In this document: in pieces, positions 34,246 to 43,008 of the stretch
Layout of the letters: each line of letters begins with the position of its first letter
How positions within the stretch are numbered: the stretch's first letter is position 1
NCBI GenBank assembly: GCA_945906305.1
Contig: CAMDQT010000012.1
Span: forward strand, 33,569 to 97,568
Direction: 5' to 3'
From: Ferrithrix thermotolerans DSM 19514
GTDB lineage: Bacteria; Actinomycetota; Acidimicrobiia; Acidimicrobiales; CAIXPF01
Length of the DNA stretch: 64,000 bases
The notes under the pieces: model-generated
Database searches by the model: none
Told to the model about the DNA's origin: nothing
What the model saw: only the letters and a program-made list of their open reading frames with translations
Position numbers and translations under genes: made by a program

Positions 34246-35771
34246 GAGCGACGCTCCAATGCTCGACGCAACGACGCGCCGTCGGTGGGGACGACCTCGA
34301 CATGACGCGGCAGCTGCTGCGGCGTCAATCCGTCAAGGAAACGTCCCTCGGACAAACAGACATCGGGCAACAGATAACGCTGCCCCTCCGGCTGCGCCGC
34401 GAGCACCTGCTGCAGGTCCTCACCGACCATCAAACCGGTGACCCCGATGTTGCCCCCAAAGAAATCGTTCGGCACCTCGACCAGACGGACCGCGACCCCG
34501 GCAATGGCCGCCATCTCGGCCCGCAGCGGGCCGAGGACCGCAGCACCAAACGTGCCGGTGAGAATGCCAATGGGGGCCCGGCGGCCGGGGCGGAGCGACA
34601 CCGAATGCCCCACCGTTGCGCCTCCAGCAGCGGTCACCGCCGCGGGCAGCTCGGCGGCGGCATCGCGGGCGGCTCGATAACCGGCCACCTCGGCCGTGAC
34701 GCGCCGGGGCGTGGGGTGCAGCGGGGCAAGAAGAGCACCGTCCTTCGGTGGCGGTGGATCCTCAGAGACCGCCGCGTCCGACCAGGCGAAGAAGCCGCTT
34801 CTCGGCCCCCGGGAAGGGTCTTTCGCAGCTCGGAAATCCATTTCGAACGCCCGTGCCATTCCGACGCCGTCCTCGTGCAAGGCGAAATCCCCGTAGTGCT
34901 CCAGTGACGGGAAGGGCCGCCCGGCCATGAGGTAATACTCGTCGGCGGCAAAGACCAGACGATGACCGACGATGCCAAGGAAACGCTCTTGCCATGCCTC
35001 CACGCTGTCCACGGTGGCGGCGGCCTCGGCCAGAGTATGCGGTCGCATCCGGGCCGCGGTGTTGTAGCGACTCAACCCCAAGGGCACCACGGCCAGCGTG
35101 GCGAGCTCGGGATACTGGTCCGCCACTCCGCACAAGGTGTCCTCGAGCACGTCGCCATCGTTGAGGCCCGGGCACACGACGACCTGGCCGTGCACCATGA
35201 CCCCGTGATCGAGCAGCAGCCGTAGCCAACGTAGCGACGTGGCCCCACGGCGATTGTGCAACATGTCCGCCCGGACGCTGGGATCGGTGGCGTGGATTGA
35301 CACGTACAGCGGCGACAGGCCCTCGGTGATCACCCGCTCGAGGTCCGATTCGGTGAAGCGGGTTAGCGTCGTGAAGTTTCCGAACAGGAAGCTCAGCCGA
35401 TAATCGTCGTCTTTGAGGTAGAGACTGCGGCGCATGCCCGGGGGCAGCTGGTAGATGAAGCAAAACTCGCAATGGTTGTCGCAGCTACGAACCCGATCGA
35501 ACACCGCAGCGTCGATCTCGATTCCGAGGGGCTCACCCGCCGCTTTCGAGGCCTCCACCTCCAGATGCAGCCCACCGCGGCGCAACTCCATCCACGGATC
35601 GGCCTCATCGGCCAGTACCCGGTACTGGATGATGTCGCGGACCGGTTCACCGCACAACGACACCAGCTCGTCGCCGACCTCGATACCGGCCGTGGCCGCG
35701 GCTGAACCAGTCACCACCGCCACCACGCGGGGCAGGCTGGCTCGGGCCGCGAGGCTAGAAGGGGCAGACAT
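34242..35771 (-). CDS. DUF512 family radical-SAM-like protein with PDZ domain
   Basis: Three parts in 509 residues: an N-terminal PDZ-like domain (SAAATAGIEVGDELVSLCGEPV), a [4Fe-4S] radical-SAM-type core with Cys97, Cys101 and Cys104 (CDNHCEFCF), and the DUF512 C-terminal domain (GVTGLMVGEDLQQVL). The reaction of this widespread family is not established to my knowledge. It is coupled to der by overlap, suggesting a link with ribosome or GTPase biology. TACACT 9 nt before the ATG at 35771 fixes the start; the longer open frame is upstream noise. Confidence 0.85.
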   Translation of the reverse strand: MSAPSSLAARASLPRVVAVVTGSAAATAGIEVGDELVSLCGEPVRDIIQYRVLADEADPWMELRRGGLHLEVEASKAAGEPLGIEIDAAVFDRVRSCDNHCEFCFIYQLPPGMRRSLYLKDDDYRLSFLFGNFTTLTRFTESDLERVITEGLSPLYVSIHATDPSVRADMLHNRRGATSLRWLRLLLDHGVMVHGQVVVCPGLNDGDVLEDTLCGVADQYPELATLAVVPLGLSRYNTAARMRPHTLAEAAATVDSVEAWQERFLGIVGHRLVFAADEYYLMAGRPFPSLEHYGDFALHEDGVGMARAFEMDFRAAKDPSRGPRSGFFAWSDAAVSEDPPPPKDGALLAPLHPTPRRVTAEVAGYRAARDAAAELPAAVTAAGGATVGHSVSLRPGRRAPIGILTGTFGAAVLGPLRAEMAAIAGVAVRLVEVPNDFFGGNIGVTGLMVGEDLQQVLAAQPEGQRYLLPDVCLSEGRFLDGLTPQQLPRHVEVVPTDGASLRRALERRS

Positions 35772-35780
35772 AGCCAAACC

Positions 35781-35786
35781 AGTGTA
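35781..35786 (-). promoter_or_regulatory. -10 TACACT, leaderless promoter of DUF512-der
   Basis: The hexamer ends 9 nt before the ATG at 35771. Confidence 0.6.
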
Positions 35787-35828
35787 TGGCGACACCCACC
35801 CATGGCCTGGCCCGAGCCGGTGCCACGG

Positions 35829-35834
35829 TAGCGT
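35829..35834 (+). promoter_or_regulatory. -10 TAGCGT, leaderless promoter of ispH
   Basis: The hexamer ends 10 nt before the ATG at 35845. It is divergent from the DUF512 promoter. Confidence 0.55.
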
Positions 35835-35844
35835 GGATGCTGTC

Positions 35845-36906
35845 ATGGACGTCGAACGGGTGCTCCTCGCTGCCCCCCGTGGGTTCTGTGCCGGGGTGGA
35901 GATGGCCATCAAGGCCCTCTCGTGGATGGTCCGAGTCTTTCCGGCCCCGGTGTACTGCTACCACGAGATCGTGCACAACCAACGAGTGGTGGACCGCTTC
36001 CGGGCCCTCGGCGTCATTTTCGTCGATGACATCTCCGTCGTCCCTGCGGGCAGCGCCATCATGTTGTCCGCCCATGGCTCAGCGCCTGATGTGGTCGCCG
36101 CCGCCCGGGCTAAGGGCGGGTACGTGGTCGATGCCGTCTGCCCGTTGGTGACCAAAGTGCACCACGAGGTGAAGAAGCGGGCCGGCCAGGGTTACCGCAT
36201 CCTCTATGTCGGGCACGAAGGCCACGAGGAAGCGATCGGCACGATGGCGGTCGCCCCCGAATCCATCTACCTCGTCGAGCATCCGGCGGACGTGCAGCGG
36301 CTCGAACCCATCGATCAACCGGTGGCGCTGCTGGCGCAGACCACGCTGTCTCATTCAGATTGGGAAGGGGTACTCGAGGCCGCCCGCGAACGCTTCCCCG
36401 GCCTGTGGCAACCCGGCCGATCCGATCTGTGTTTCGCCACCACCAACCGCCAAGCGGCCCTAGGCCGAATCGCCCCGCGCTGTGATGCCATGGTGGTGAT
36501 TGGTTCCGCCAACTCGTCGAACACCACTGCGCTGGCCCGACTCGCCAGCGACGCGGGCTGCCCCCGGGTGTTTCGCATCAACGACGCCGAAGAACTACCT
36601 GAGGATCTGTCCGGCATCGTCGGAGTAACCGCGGGGGCGTCCGCCCCGGAGGATCTCGTGGCGGCGGTCATCGACCGGCTCGCCCCCCGCCACGGGGTGC
36701 AGGAGATCACCGTCACGACCGAGGACGAATACTTCCCACCACCCCGTCACCTGCGCGACCTCCTCGTCGTGCTCGATGCCTTCGTCACCGTCGGTGCGGG
36801 TGGCGCGCTCTCTCAACGGCCCGAAACCCCCGACCGGGCGGTGGCGGCCAGCAACGTACTCGCCGCCCTGGCCAACAGCACCCCGGTACCCGAGCCGCCG
36901 ATCTAA
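35845..36906 (+). CDS. ispH: 4-hydroxy-3-methylbut-2-enyl diphosphate reductase
   Basis: The last enzyme of the methylerythritol phosphate pathway, reducing HMBPP to IPP and DMAPP with a [4Fe-4S] cluster. Cluster ligands lie in APRGFCAGVEMAI, VDAVCPLVTKVH and the C-terminal SDAGCPRVFRI region; HEIVHNQRVVDRF and GHEGHEEAIGTM are typical. 353 residues with the ATG at 35845; earlier in-frame codons are inside the divergent gene. A hairpin follows 10 nt after the stop. Confidence 0.95.
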   Translation: MDVERVLLAAPRGFCAGVEMAIKALSWMVRVFPAPVYCYHEIVHNQRVVDRFRALGVIFVDDISVVPAGSAIMLSAHGSAPDVVAAARAKGGYVVDAVCPLVTKVHHEVKKRAGQGYRILYVGHEGHEEAIGTMAVAPESIYLVEHPADVQRLEPIDQPVALLAQTTLSHSDWEGVLEAARERFPGLWQPGRSDLCFATTNRQAALGRIAPRCDAMVVIGSANSSNTTALARLASDAGCPRVFRINDAEELPEDLSGIVGVTAGASAPEDLVAAVIDRLAPRHGVQEITVTTEDEYFPPPRHLRDLLVVLDAFVTVGAGGALSQRPETPDRAVAASNVLAALANSTPVPEPPI

Positions 36907-36915
36907 GCCATCCCC

Positions 36916-36954
36916 ATCAAAGCTTGGCGACCCGACAGGGCCTCGACCTTTGAT
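36916..36954. terminator. Bidirectional terminator-like hairpin between ispH and the cmk operon
   Basis: ATCAAAG (36916-36922) pairs with CTTTGAT (36948-36954); inside, CGACCC (36928-36933) pairs with GGG (36938-36940) and TCG (36943-36945) around the loop GACA. It lies between the convergent stops of ispH and the small ORF at 36962-37228. Confidence 0.45.
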
Positions 36955-36961
36955 TGTCTGC

Positions 36962-37228
36962 TCAGAGATGAACGTTGACACGGCACAACTCCAAGAAGGC
37001 GCCGGCACGGCTCCGGGCCACCGTTTCGGCGGCCCACAACCCGCTCGCCACGTCGACGGACGCCCGGCTGATGCCGCCGTTCGCCGAAAGCGCGCCCCAG
37101 CGTGCGAGCGCCGCCATCTCCGTGCGGGCCAACGCCGAATTAGCCAAGTCGAAGGCCATCAGAAGCGCCTGGTCCGAACCGTAGAGCTCTGCCCTCGGCG
37201 TCAACAGGAGACGTTGGGGGCGATGCAA
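36962..37228 (-). CDS. Small hypothetical ORF downstream of cmk-plsC
   Basis: An 88-codon frame with a TTG start, 17 nt after the cmk-plsC stop and ending just before the terminator-like hairpin, so it lies inside the same probable transcript. The translation is protein-like (ALLMAFDLANSALARTEMAALARW, then VASGLWAAETVARSRAGAFLE) and mostly helical, with GC-rich third positions. The ribosome-binding site is poor (GAAGGA about 13 nt away). No known family. If it is not a gene, the 339 bases from 36907 to 37245 hold only the hairpin. Confidence 0.35.
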   Translation of the reverse strand: MHRPQRLLLTPRAELYGSDQALLMAFDLANSALARTEMAALARWGALSANGGISRASVDVASGLWAAETVARSRAGAFLELCRVNVHL

Positions 37229-37245
37229 CCGCTCGGGCCGGTCCT

Positions 37246-38664
37246 TCAGTCGACGCGAAGGCCGGCCTGCGCCGCCTCGAACACTGCCTGCAGGTGCTGC
37301 TCAAGCGTCGCGGTCAACTCCCGCACCGCACGGCGCGAGGTGCCACGTCCCTCGTTGTCGACTGGCGGCAGGATCGGCGAGCCGATCACCATGCGCACCT
37401 TCGTGGGTCGGATGAATCTGGAACCCTTGGCCTGGGCCCGTTGGGATCCCCCGATCCCCACCGGCACGATGGGCACGCCGGTACGCAGCGCCAGGAACGC
37501 CGGTCCGTCGAACAACTTGTGCAGCTGCGGACCAGACTGACGAGTGCCCTCGGGATACAGCACCAACGGTTGTCCTGCTTCGAGCACGCTCTGGCAGCGG
37601 CGCAGCGCCTCTCGGTCCACGCTGGCTCGGGCCACGGGGAAGGCGCCGAGAGCGGAAATGAACCATGAGAAGGCCCGGTGCACACCCCACAAGCTGTCTT
37701 TGCCCATGAAGCGCATCGGCCGCCGGGTCACCGCCGCCACAATGGGGGTGTCGACGTTCGAGCGATGCACCGGCGCCAGAATGAAGGCGCCCTCGACTGG
37801 CACGTGCTCACGCCCGGTGATCTCAAGGCGGAACCACAGATAACAGAACCCAACCAGACCTGAACGCACCGCGTGGTAGAGCAGGCGGGCCGCCCGTGTC
37901 GGGTTGCCCGCATTCCAAGCCCGATCGATGAACTCCGAGGTGAGCGGAACCGTACCGGCGGACCTTCGAACGGTGGGCGCGGCACGACCCGACTCGGACG
38001 CACGTGCACCCGAGGGCGAATCCTCGCGCTCGTGCCACAGCTGCAACACCGTGGCGACCACCTGCTCAACGTCGAGATCGGAAGTATCCACGGTGACCGC
38101 ATCGGCGGCACACGCCAGCGGCGAGGCCGCACGGGTGGAGTCCTCCTCGTCGCGACGGGCCAACTCGGCCCCAACCGCCACGAGGTCGCTCCCAGCGCTA
38201 CCCTGCTCGGCCCGCCGCGCCGCACGCGCCTGGGCCGACGCGACAAGAAACACCTTCAGTACCGCGTCGGGCACGACCACGGTGCCGATGTCTCGACCCT
38301 CGAGCACGGCGCCGCTTCGCCGCGCAATCCACTCCCGTTGGCGTCGAACCAGCTCGTCGCGCACCGCAGGATTAGCCGCAACGGCGGACACCGCCGCCGT
38401 CACCCGCGCACCGCGGATCTCCTCGGTCACCTCCACCGCGTCCACAAACACCCCGTACGGTCCGACCTGCAAATCACAGGTACGGGCCCGCTCGGCGACA
38501 CGTGTGGCGTCCTCGGGTGCAATCCCTGCCCGCAGAACCGCCGCGGTCACCGCCCGATACATGGCGCCGGTGTCCAAATACCCGAAACCCAAACGGTCCG
38601 CGACCAAACGGGCAACGGTGGACTTCCCGCTTCCGGCTGGACCATCGATGGCGATCACGCGCAT
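37246..38664 (-). CDS. cmk: Cytidylate kinase fused to PlsC-type acyltransferase
   Basis: Residues 1-215 are CMP kinase: P-loop GPAGSGKST (8-16), DTGAMYRAVT and LEGRDIGTVV (121-130). After a linker (about 216-260) comes a lysophosphatidic acid acyltransferase-type domain to residue 472, with HRSNVD (300-305) as the HX4D catalytic motif, FPVAR, YPEGTRQSG (370-378) and GVPIVPVGIGG. The first half phosphorylates CMP and dCMP; the second would acylate a lysophospholipid at the membrane. No stop or frameshift separates them. TAGCGT lies 10 nt before the ATG. Confidence 0.92.
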   Translation of the reverse strand: MRVIAIDGPAGSGKSTVARLVADRLGFGYLDTGAMYRAVTAAVLRAGIAPEDATRVAERARTCDLQVGPYGVFVDAVEVTEEIRGARVTAAVSAVAANPAVRDELVRRQREWIARRSGAVLEGRDIGTVVVPDAVLKVFLVASAQARAARRAEQGSAGSDLVAVGAELARRDEEDSTRAASPLACAADAVTVDTSDLDVEQVVATVLQLWHEREDSPSGARASESGRAAPTVRRSAGTVPLTSEFIDRAWNAGNPTRAARLLYHAVRSGLVGFCYLWFRLEITGREHVPVEGAFILAPVHRSNVDTPIVAAVTRRPMRFMGKDSLWGVHRAFSWFISALGAFPVARASVDREALRRCQSVLEAGQPLVLYPEGTRQSGPQLHKLFDGPAFLALRTGVPIVPVGIGGSQRAQAKGSRFIRPTKVRMVIGSPILPPVDNEGRGTSRRAVRELTATLEQHLQAVFEAAQAGLRVD

Positions 38665-38674
38665 AGCGGCCCTG

Positions 38675-38680
38675 ACGCTA
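38675..38680 (-). promoter_or_regulatory. -10 TAGCGT, leaderless promoter of cmk-plsC
   Basis: The hexamer ends 10 nt before the ATG at 38664. Confidence 0.5.
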
Positions 38681-38723
38681 GTGCTCGGGCCCGCGTGCTC
38701 CGTGGCTGCATGCTGAGCCAGGC

Positions 38724-40034
38724 TCAGCGAGGCCGCGGCAAACGCAGACCGTCCAAGACCTCCCAGAAGCGGGGAAACGTCTTGGCCACACAGCCCGGAT
38801 CAGCGATGGCCACCCCCGGGATTCGCAAACCGGCCAGCGCGAACGCCATGGCCATTCGATGGTCGTCGTAGGTCTGCACCGTGGTACCGGCCATGGGCCG
38901 CACCCCGGGTCGGATTATCATGCCGTCAGGCTGCTCCTCGGCCTCCACACCCAAGCGTCGTAGCTCCGCCACGACCGCACCGATACGGTCGGATTCTTTG
39001 TGGCGGATGAAGCCGATGCCACTCATCTGGGTCGGGCTGGTGGCGAACGCCGCCACCACCGCCAGGGTGGGCGCCGTGTCTGAAAGATCGGCGAGATCCA
39101 CGCTCACCCCCCTCAACACGCCGTCTTGCGGACCACTGACCGCAGTCCAGTTCGGGCCCCGACGAACGGTGCAACCCATCGAGGCGAGGACCTCCGCGAA
39201 GGCCGCATCACCCTGATGGGTAGCGTTTCCCAGCCCTTCGACACGCACCGTTCCGCCACACAACGCCGCGGCCCCAAAGAAATACGACGCCGCTGAGGCG
39301 TCGGCTTCGATCCGCAGCGACGATGCTTGGTAGCGGCCTGCCGGCACCACGACGAGGTCGTCCTCGATGCTGGCGGAGGCGCCGAAGTCGGCCATCACCG
39401 CCGCGGTGACAGCCAGGTAAGGCGCGGACACCAACGGGGTCGTCAGGCGTATACGCAAGCCGGCGGGGCTCAGCGGTGCCGCCATCATCAACCCCGAGAT
39501 GTACTGACTGGACACATCGCCCGATACCGCCACCTCATCGCCCCAGGTCGTGGCACCCGTGCTGGTGATCTCGACGGGCAGGCGCTCCCCTGGTTCGGCC
39601 TGCACCCCTACCCCCAATTGGCGCAATGCGCCGAAGAGCGGGGCGAAGGGCCTGGAGCGCAACTGTGATGCCCCATCCAGCCGGTACCGACCGCGACCAA
39701 GAGCCAGTGCGGCGGGCAGGAACCGGGCGGTCGTGCCGGACTGTCGGGCGTCAAGGTGAACCGGGCCGAGCGGCCACCGAGCGGCCGTACCGACCACCAG
39801 TGCCACGTCATCCGGCCGGGTCAACTGTATGACTACCCCCAAGCGGCGAAGGCAGTCGATCATCGCCGCGGTGTCCTCCGCCTCGAGCACCCCGCTGAGT
39901 CGGCTGGGCCCATCGGCGAGGGCCGCTACCAGCAATGCACGGTTGGTGATGCTCTTGGACCCTGGCACGTGAACGACCGCATCGAGTGGTCCCTCCAGGG
40001 GCTCGATGGGCCGGTCGGCCAGTCCCTCGGTCAT
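38724..40034 (-). CDS. aroA: 3-phosphoshikimate 1-carboxyvinyltransferase (EPSP synthase)
   Basis: Joins phosphoenolpyruvate to shikimate 3-phosphate. Family motifs are VPGSKSITNRALLVAALADG, the LDARQSGTTARFLPAALAL segment (the usual NAGTAxR is QSGTTAR here) and the C-terminal FIRHKESDRIGAVVAELRRLG with DDHRMAMAFALAG. 436 residues. The ATG at 40034 is set by alignment; the longer frame reads through tyrA. It follows tyrA by 25 nt. Confidence 0.95.
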   Translation of the reverse strand: MTEGLADRPIEPLEGPLDAVVHVPGSKSITNRALLVAALADGPSRLSGVLEAEDTAAMIDCLRRLGVVIQLTRPDDVALVVGTAARWPLGPVHLDARQSGTTARFLPAALALGRGRYRLDGASQLRSRPFAPLFGALRQLGVGVQAEPGERLPVEITSTGATTWGDEVAVSGDVSSQYISGLMMAAPLSPAGLRIRLTTPLVSAPYLAVTAAVMADFGASASIEDDLVVVPAGRYQASSLRIEADASAASYFFGAAALCGGTVRVEGLGNATHQGDAAFAEVLASMGCTVRRGPNWTAVSGPQDGVLRGVSVDLADLSDTAPTLAVVAAFATSPTQMSGIGFIRHKESDRIGAVVAELRRLGVEAEEQPDGMIIRPGVRPMAGTTVQTYDDHRMAMAFALAGLRIPGVAIADPGCVAKTFPRFWEVLDGLRLPRPR

Positions 40035-40059
40035 GACGTGATGCCTCGTGTCATGACCG

Positions 40060-41145
40060 TCAGACCAGCCGCCGGACCGACGGCTTGAAGCCGCGAGCCA
40101 ACAGACCACCACGGAAACGTTCACTGCGCTCGGCGTCCACGAGCAGCACGGCGACACCGCTGGTGCCCTCCAGGGAGTGGACCACTTCAAAGCTGTCGAT
40201 GTTGACCCCGAGCTCTGCCGCCAGGGTGAAGACCTCCGCCGCCGCTCCGGGCCGGTCAGGTATCGGTACCCGCACCTCGGCCAGCTCCTCCGGCCGTACT
40301 GACCGCGAGGGCAGGTTCGAACGGGCCCGGCGAGCGCGTTCCAGCACGCTCGTCAGCCCGGCGCGGTCGCCACCACCGACGAGCTGGCGCATGTGGGACA
40401 AGCCAGCGATGAGTTGATCGAGGGTGTCGACAATCGCCTCACGGTTCTCGGCGCAGATATCGGGCCAGATCGCCGGGTGGCCCGAGGCGATCCGTGTCAT
40501 GTCCCGAAATCCCCCCGCCGCTAGGCGTAACAACGCGGCATGATCCTGGGCCCGTTCGTCGGCCAGCGTCATCAAGGTGGCAGCGGTGAGGTGGGGAACA
40601 TGGGAGACCACCGCCACCAAGGCGTCGTGCGCCTCGGCCGAGACCGCCACCACCTCCGCGCCGAGGTCGGCGACAATGGACGCCACCGCCGTGAAGGCGG
40701 CATCGGGCGTGTCCGATCTAGGGGTTAGCACCCATGCCGCTCCGGAGAACATGTCCGGGTCTGCCCCTTCGAGGCCGATCAGCTCCGATCCGGCCATTGG
40801 ATGGCCGGGCACGAAGCGAGGGTCCACGACCGCGGTAGCCACCGGAACCTTCACCGACCCAACATCACTGACCAGGCCACGCGTGGCCGCGAGCGCCGCT
40901 CGGACCGCGGCGGGGATGACACTGACCGGTGTGGCCACAAAGGTGATCTCGGCATCGGGATCGAGTCCCTCCCGGTCGATGACTCCACGCTGCACCGCCT
41001 CCGCGGCCCGCCCAGACGCGCCGTCCTCGCCCCACAACACCCAACCGCGACGGCGCAGAGCCACGGCGATGGACCCGCCGATCAGCCCCAGGCCAACCAC
41101 GTTGGCCCGACGGGGCGGGGTGAGCTCAGCGCCGACGTCGCTCAC
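40060..41145 (-). CDS. tyrA: Prephenate dehydrogenase with C-terminal ACT domain
   Basis: Oxidatively decarboxylates prephenate to 4-hydroxyphenylpyruvate for tyrosine. The Rossmann motif is VVGLGLIGGSIAVAL, the catalytic His is in VVSHVPHLTAA, and SDVGSVKVPV and GHPMAGSELIGLEGAD are typical. Residues about 280-361 form an ACT domain (VPIPDRPGAAAEVFTLAAELGVNIDSFEV), which may give tyrosine feedback. The GTG at 41145 overlaps the aroH stop (GTGA). Confidence 0.93.
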   Translation of the reverse strand: MSDVGAELTPPRRANVVGLGLIGGSIAVALRRRGWVLWGEDGASGRAAEAVQRGVIDREGLDPDAEITFVATPVSVIPAAVRAALAATRGLVSDVGSVKVPVATAVVDPRFVPGHPMAGSELIGLEGADPDMFSGAAWVLTPRSDTPDAAFTAVASIVADLGAEVVAVSAEAHDALVAVVSHVPHLTAATLMTLADERAQDHAALLRLAAGGFRDMTRIASGHPAIWPDICAENREAIVDTLDQLIAGLSHMRQLVGGGDRAGLTSVLERARRARSNLPSRSVRPEELAEVRVPIPDRPGAAAEVFTLAAELGVNIDSFEVVHSLEGTSGVAVLLVDAERSERFRGGLLARGFKPSVRRLV

Positions 41146-41516
41146 GAGCGGGCGACGTCGGGCCGCAACGCGGCGGCCCCTTCGAGGTACACGTGCACGA
41201 TCTCCGAACGGGCGCGGGAGGTGGTGGCATGGACCATCACCCGGACACACATCGGCAGGGCGCCGTTGATCTCGAGTTCGGCCATGTCAAGCAGGGGGAC
41301 CCCGGCCAGCTCGGCTATCCGCGCCCGGGCCACCGTGGCGGGGAACGCGGCATGAATGTCTGTCGTAGCGGAGAACAGCACCGAGATCAGCTGATCGGGG
41401 TCCAAATCGTTGAGGGTGATCAGCGCTCGCATCATCGCTTCGACCCGGTCTGCGAGGTGCTCGAACTCGTCGAGGTCGACCGTGGTTGCTCCTCGGATGG
41501 CACGCACGCTCTGCAT
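41142..41516 (-). CDS. aroH: Chorismate mutase, AroH class
   Basis: Rearranges chorismate to prephenate, the substrate of the next gene product, TyrA. The 124-residue pseudo-barrel type begins MQSVRAIRGATTVDLDE and has AAFPATVARARIAELAGVPLLDMAELEINGALPMCVRVMVHA. It is stand-alone and not fused to TyrA or PheA. TAAGAT 8 nt before the ATG suggests an extra leaderless promoter at the end of rluB, in addition to read-through from upstream. Confidence 0.93.
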   Translation of the reverse strand: MQSVRAIRGATTVDLDEFEHLADRVEAMMRALITLNDLDPDQLISVLFSATTDIHAAFPATVARARIAELAGVPLLDMAELEINGALPMCVRVMVHATTSRARSEIVHVYLEGAAALRPDVARS

Positions 41517-41524
41517 GGCTGCAG

Positions 41525-41530
41525 ATCTTA
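41525..41530 (-). promoter_or_regulatory. -10 TAAGAT, leaderless promoter of aroH-tyrA-aroA
   Basis: The hexamer ends 8 nt before the ATG at 41516 and overlaps the rluB stop codon region. Confidence 0.5.
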
Positions 41531-42244
41531 GGTGCGCTCCGCCGTCGCGTCCGAAAGGGCGCGTACCTCGTCCAAATCCAGGCGCCGCCACGCCCCCGGT
41601 ACCAGCTTCGTGTCACTCAACGGTCCGATGCGTACCCGAACCAAGCGACGAACCGGATGTCCGACGGCCTCGCACATGCGACGAATCTGCCGGTTTCGAC
41701 CCTCATGGATGGTGATGCGCAGCAGGTCAGGGGCCACAGCAGCAACCCGCGCCGCAGCGGTCATCCCATCATCGAGATCAACGCCCTCGCGTAGGGTGCG
41801 AAGCGAACCCCTCGACGGCGCGCCCTGAACCCACACCAGGTACTCCTTGTCCACCCCGAAGGACGGGTGGGTGAGCCTATGGGTGAGTTCGCCGTCGTTG
41901 GTCAGTAGCAGTAAGCCTTCGCTGTCCGCGTCGAGGCGACCAACGGGGAACACCCGCACATCGTCGGGCACGAGTTGCACCACAGTTGGGCGCCCCTGGG
42001 GGTCTTGGGCGGTGGTAACCACCCCGATCGGCTTGTTGAGCAAGAAATACACCTGATCGGGTCGCACGCCGATGGCGATGCCGTCCACCGCCACCCGGTC
42101 CTGCTCCCAATCGACCCGGCGCCCGAGCAGAGCGACCTCGTCGTTGATGGTGACCCGACCTTCGGCAATGAGGTCCTCACAGACCCGCCGGCTGCCAAAA
42201 CCGACCCGGGAGAGCACCCGCTGCAGGCGCTCGGGCTCGCTCAT
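41528..42244 (-). CDS. rluB: 23S rRNA pseudouridine synthase, RluB/RsuA family
   Basis: An N-terminal S4 RNA-binding domain (RLQRVLSRVGFGSRRVCEDLIAEGRVTIND) and a catalytic domain with the Asp in GRLDADSEGLLLLTNDG. It converts a uridine in rRNA (large subunit by analogy) to pseudouridine. 238 residues, typical of actinobacterial RluB. Its ATG overlaps the scpB stop, so it is coupled to scpB; the scpA-scpB-rluB order is widely conserved. Confidence 0.9.
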   Translation of the reverse strand: MSEPERLQRVLSRVGFGSRRVCEDLIAEGRVTINDEVALLGRRVDWEQDRVAVDGIAIGVRPDQVYFLLNKPIGVVTTAQDPQGRPTVVQLVPDDVRVFPVGRLDADSEGLLLLTNDGELTHRLTHPSFGVDKEYLVWVQGAPSRGSLRTLREGVDLDDGMTAAARVAAVAPDLLRITIHEGRNRQIRRMCEAVGHPVRRLVRVRIGPLSDTKLVPGAWRRLDLDEVRALSDATAERT

Positions 42245-42984
42245 CCCTCGTCGTGGGGTACGGCTGGATCGGCCATGGCCACGTCCGCGGGGGGGAGATT
42301 CACCCGGCTCGAGGTATCTCGCTGTAGGGCGGCAAGGGCCCCGTCGGTCAGATCGATCTCCACCGGGTCGCTACGAGTGCTCGTGCGGCTACGCCGCCGC
42401 GGGTCACCGTCAGCGAGCAGGGTCCGCTCGATGCTCTCCACCACGTCGCCACCGGGAACGAACTGACCCAAAGGAGCCAAGTCCTCGACCTTGTCCAAAC
42501 CCAGGCGTTCCAGGAAGAGCGCGCTGGTGCCATAGAAGGTGGCTTGGCCAGGCCCGGGGTCGTGACCGACCTCGGTCACGAGGCCTCGTTGGACCAAGGT
42601 ACGCATCACTCCATCCACGTTGACCCCACGGATGGAACTCACCTGTGCTCGAGAGATGGGCTGCTTGTACGCCACGATGGCCAGCGTTTCCAGCGCTGCG
42701 GCTGACAGCTTGCCCGATTGGCCGTCGAGCACGTAGCGCTCGACATAGGCCACTTGGTCGGGATGAGACTGGTAACGGTACCCGCCCGCGACGCGGACTA
42801 GCACGAAGCCGTGGGCGGCGAGCTCGTAGCGGGCGGCGAGCCCGGCGCAGCGTTGTTCGACCTCGCCAACGGCGATTTCGAGCAACTGGGCCAGAACGGA
42901 GGGCTCAACCGGCTGGTCCGCCACCATCACTAGCGCCTCGATCGCGCGGTCGACCTCGTCAAGCCGGCCCAGGTTGTGCTCCAT
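42241..42984 (-). CDS. scpB: Segregation and condensation protein B
   Basis: A kleisin-associated winged-helix protein that, with ScpA and Smc, compacts and separates chromosomes. Typical parts are IEALVMVADQPVEPSVLAQLL, LSAAALETLAIVAYKQPISRAQVSSIRGVNVDGVMRTLVQRGLV and FYGTSALFLERLGL. A C-terminal tail of about 50 residues is variable. 247 residues from the ATG at 42984; a TTG one codon earlier is possible. Confidence 0.92.
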   Translation of the reverse strand: MEHNLGRLDEVDRAIEALVMVADQPVEPSVLAQLLEIAVGEVEQRCAGLAARYELAAHGFVLVRVAGGYRYQSHPDQVAYVERYVLDGQSGKLSAAALETLAIVAYKQPISRAQVSSIRGVNVDGVMRTLVQRGLVTEVGHDPGPGQATFYGTSALFLERLGLDKVEDLAPLGQFVPGGDVVESIERTLLADGDPRRRSRTSTRSDPVEIDLTDGALAALQRDTSSRVNLPPADVAMADPAVPHDEG

Positions 42985-43008
42985 CAACGACGTCGTCCTT
43001 CTCGGGCC

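Noticed and set aside
36975..37184. Plus-strand 69-codon frame between ispH and cmk
   Set aside because: It would read through the operon end opposite the better minus-strand frame and has no ribosome-binding site or leaderless -10.
40031..40056. TCATGAC...GTCATGA inverted repeat at the tyrA-aroA junction
   Set aside because: The arms are made of the aroA start codon context and lie inside an operon; probably chance.
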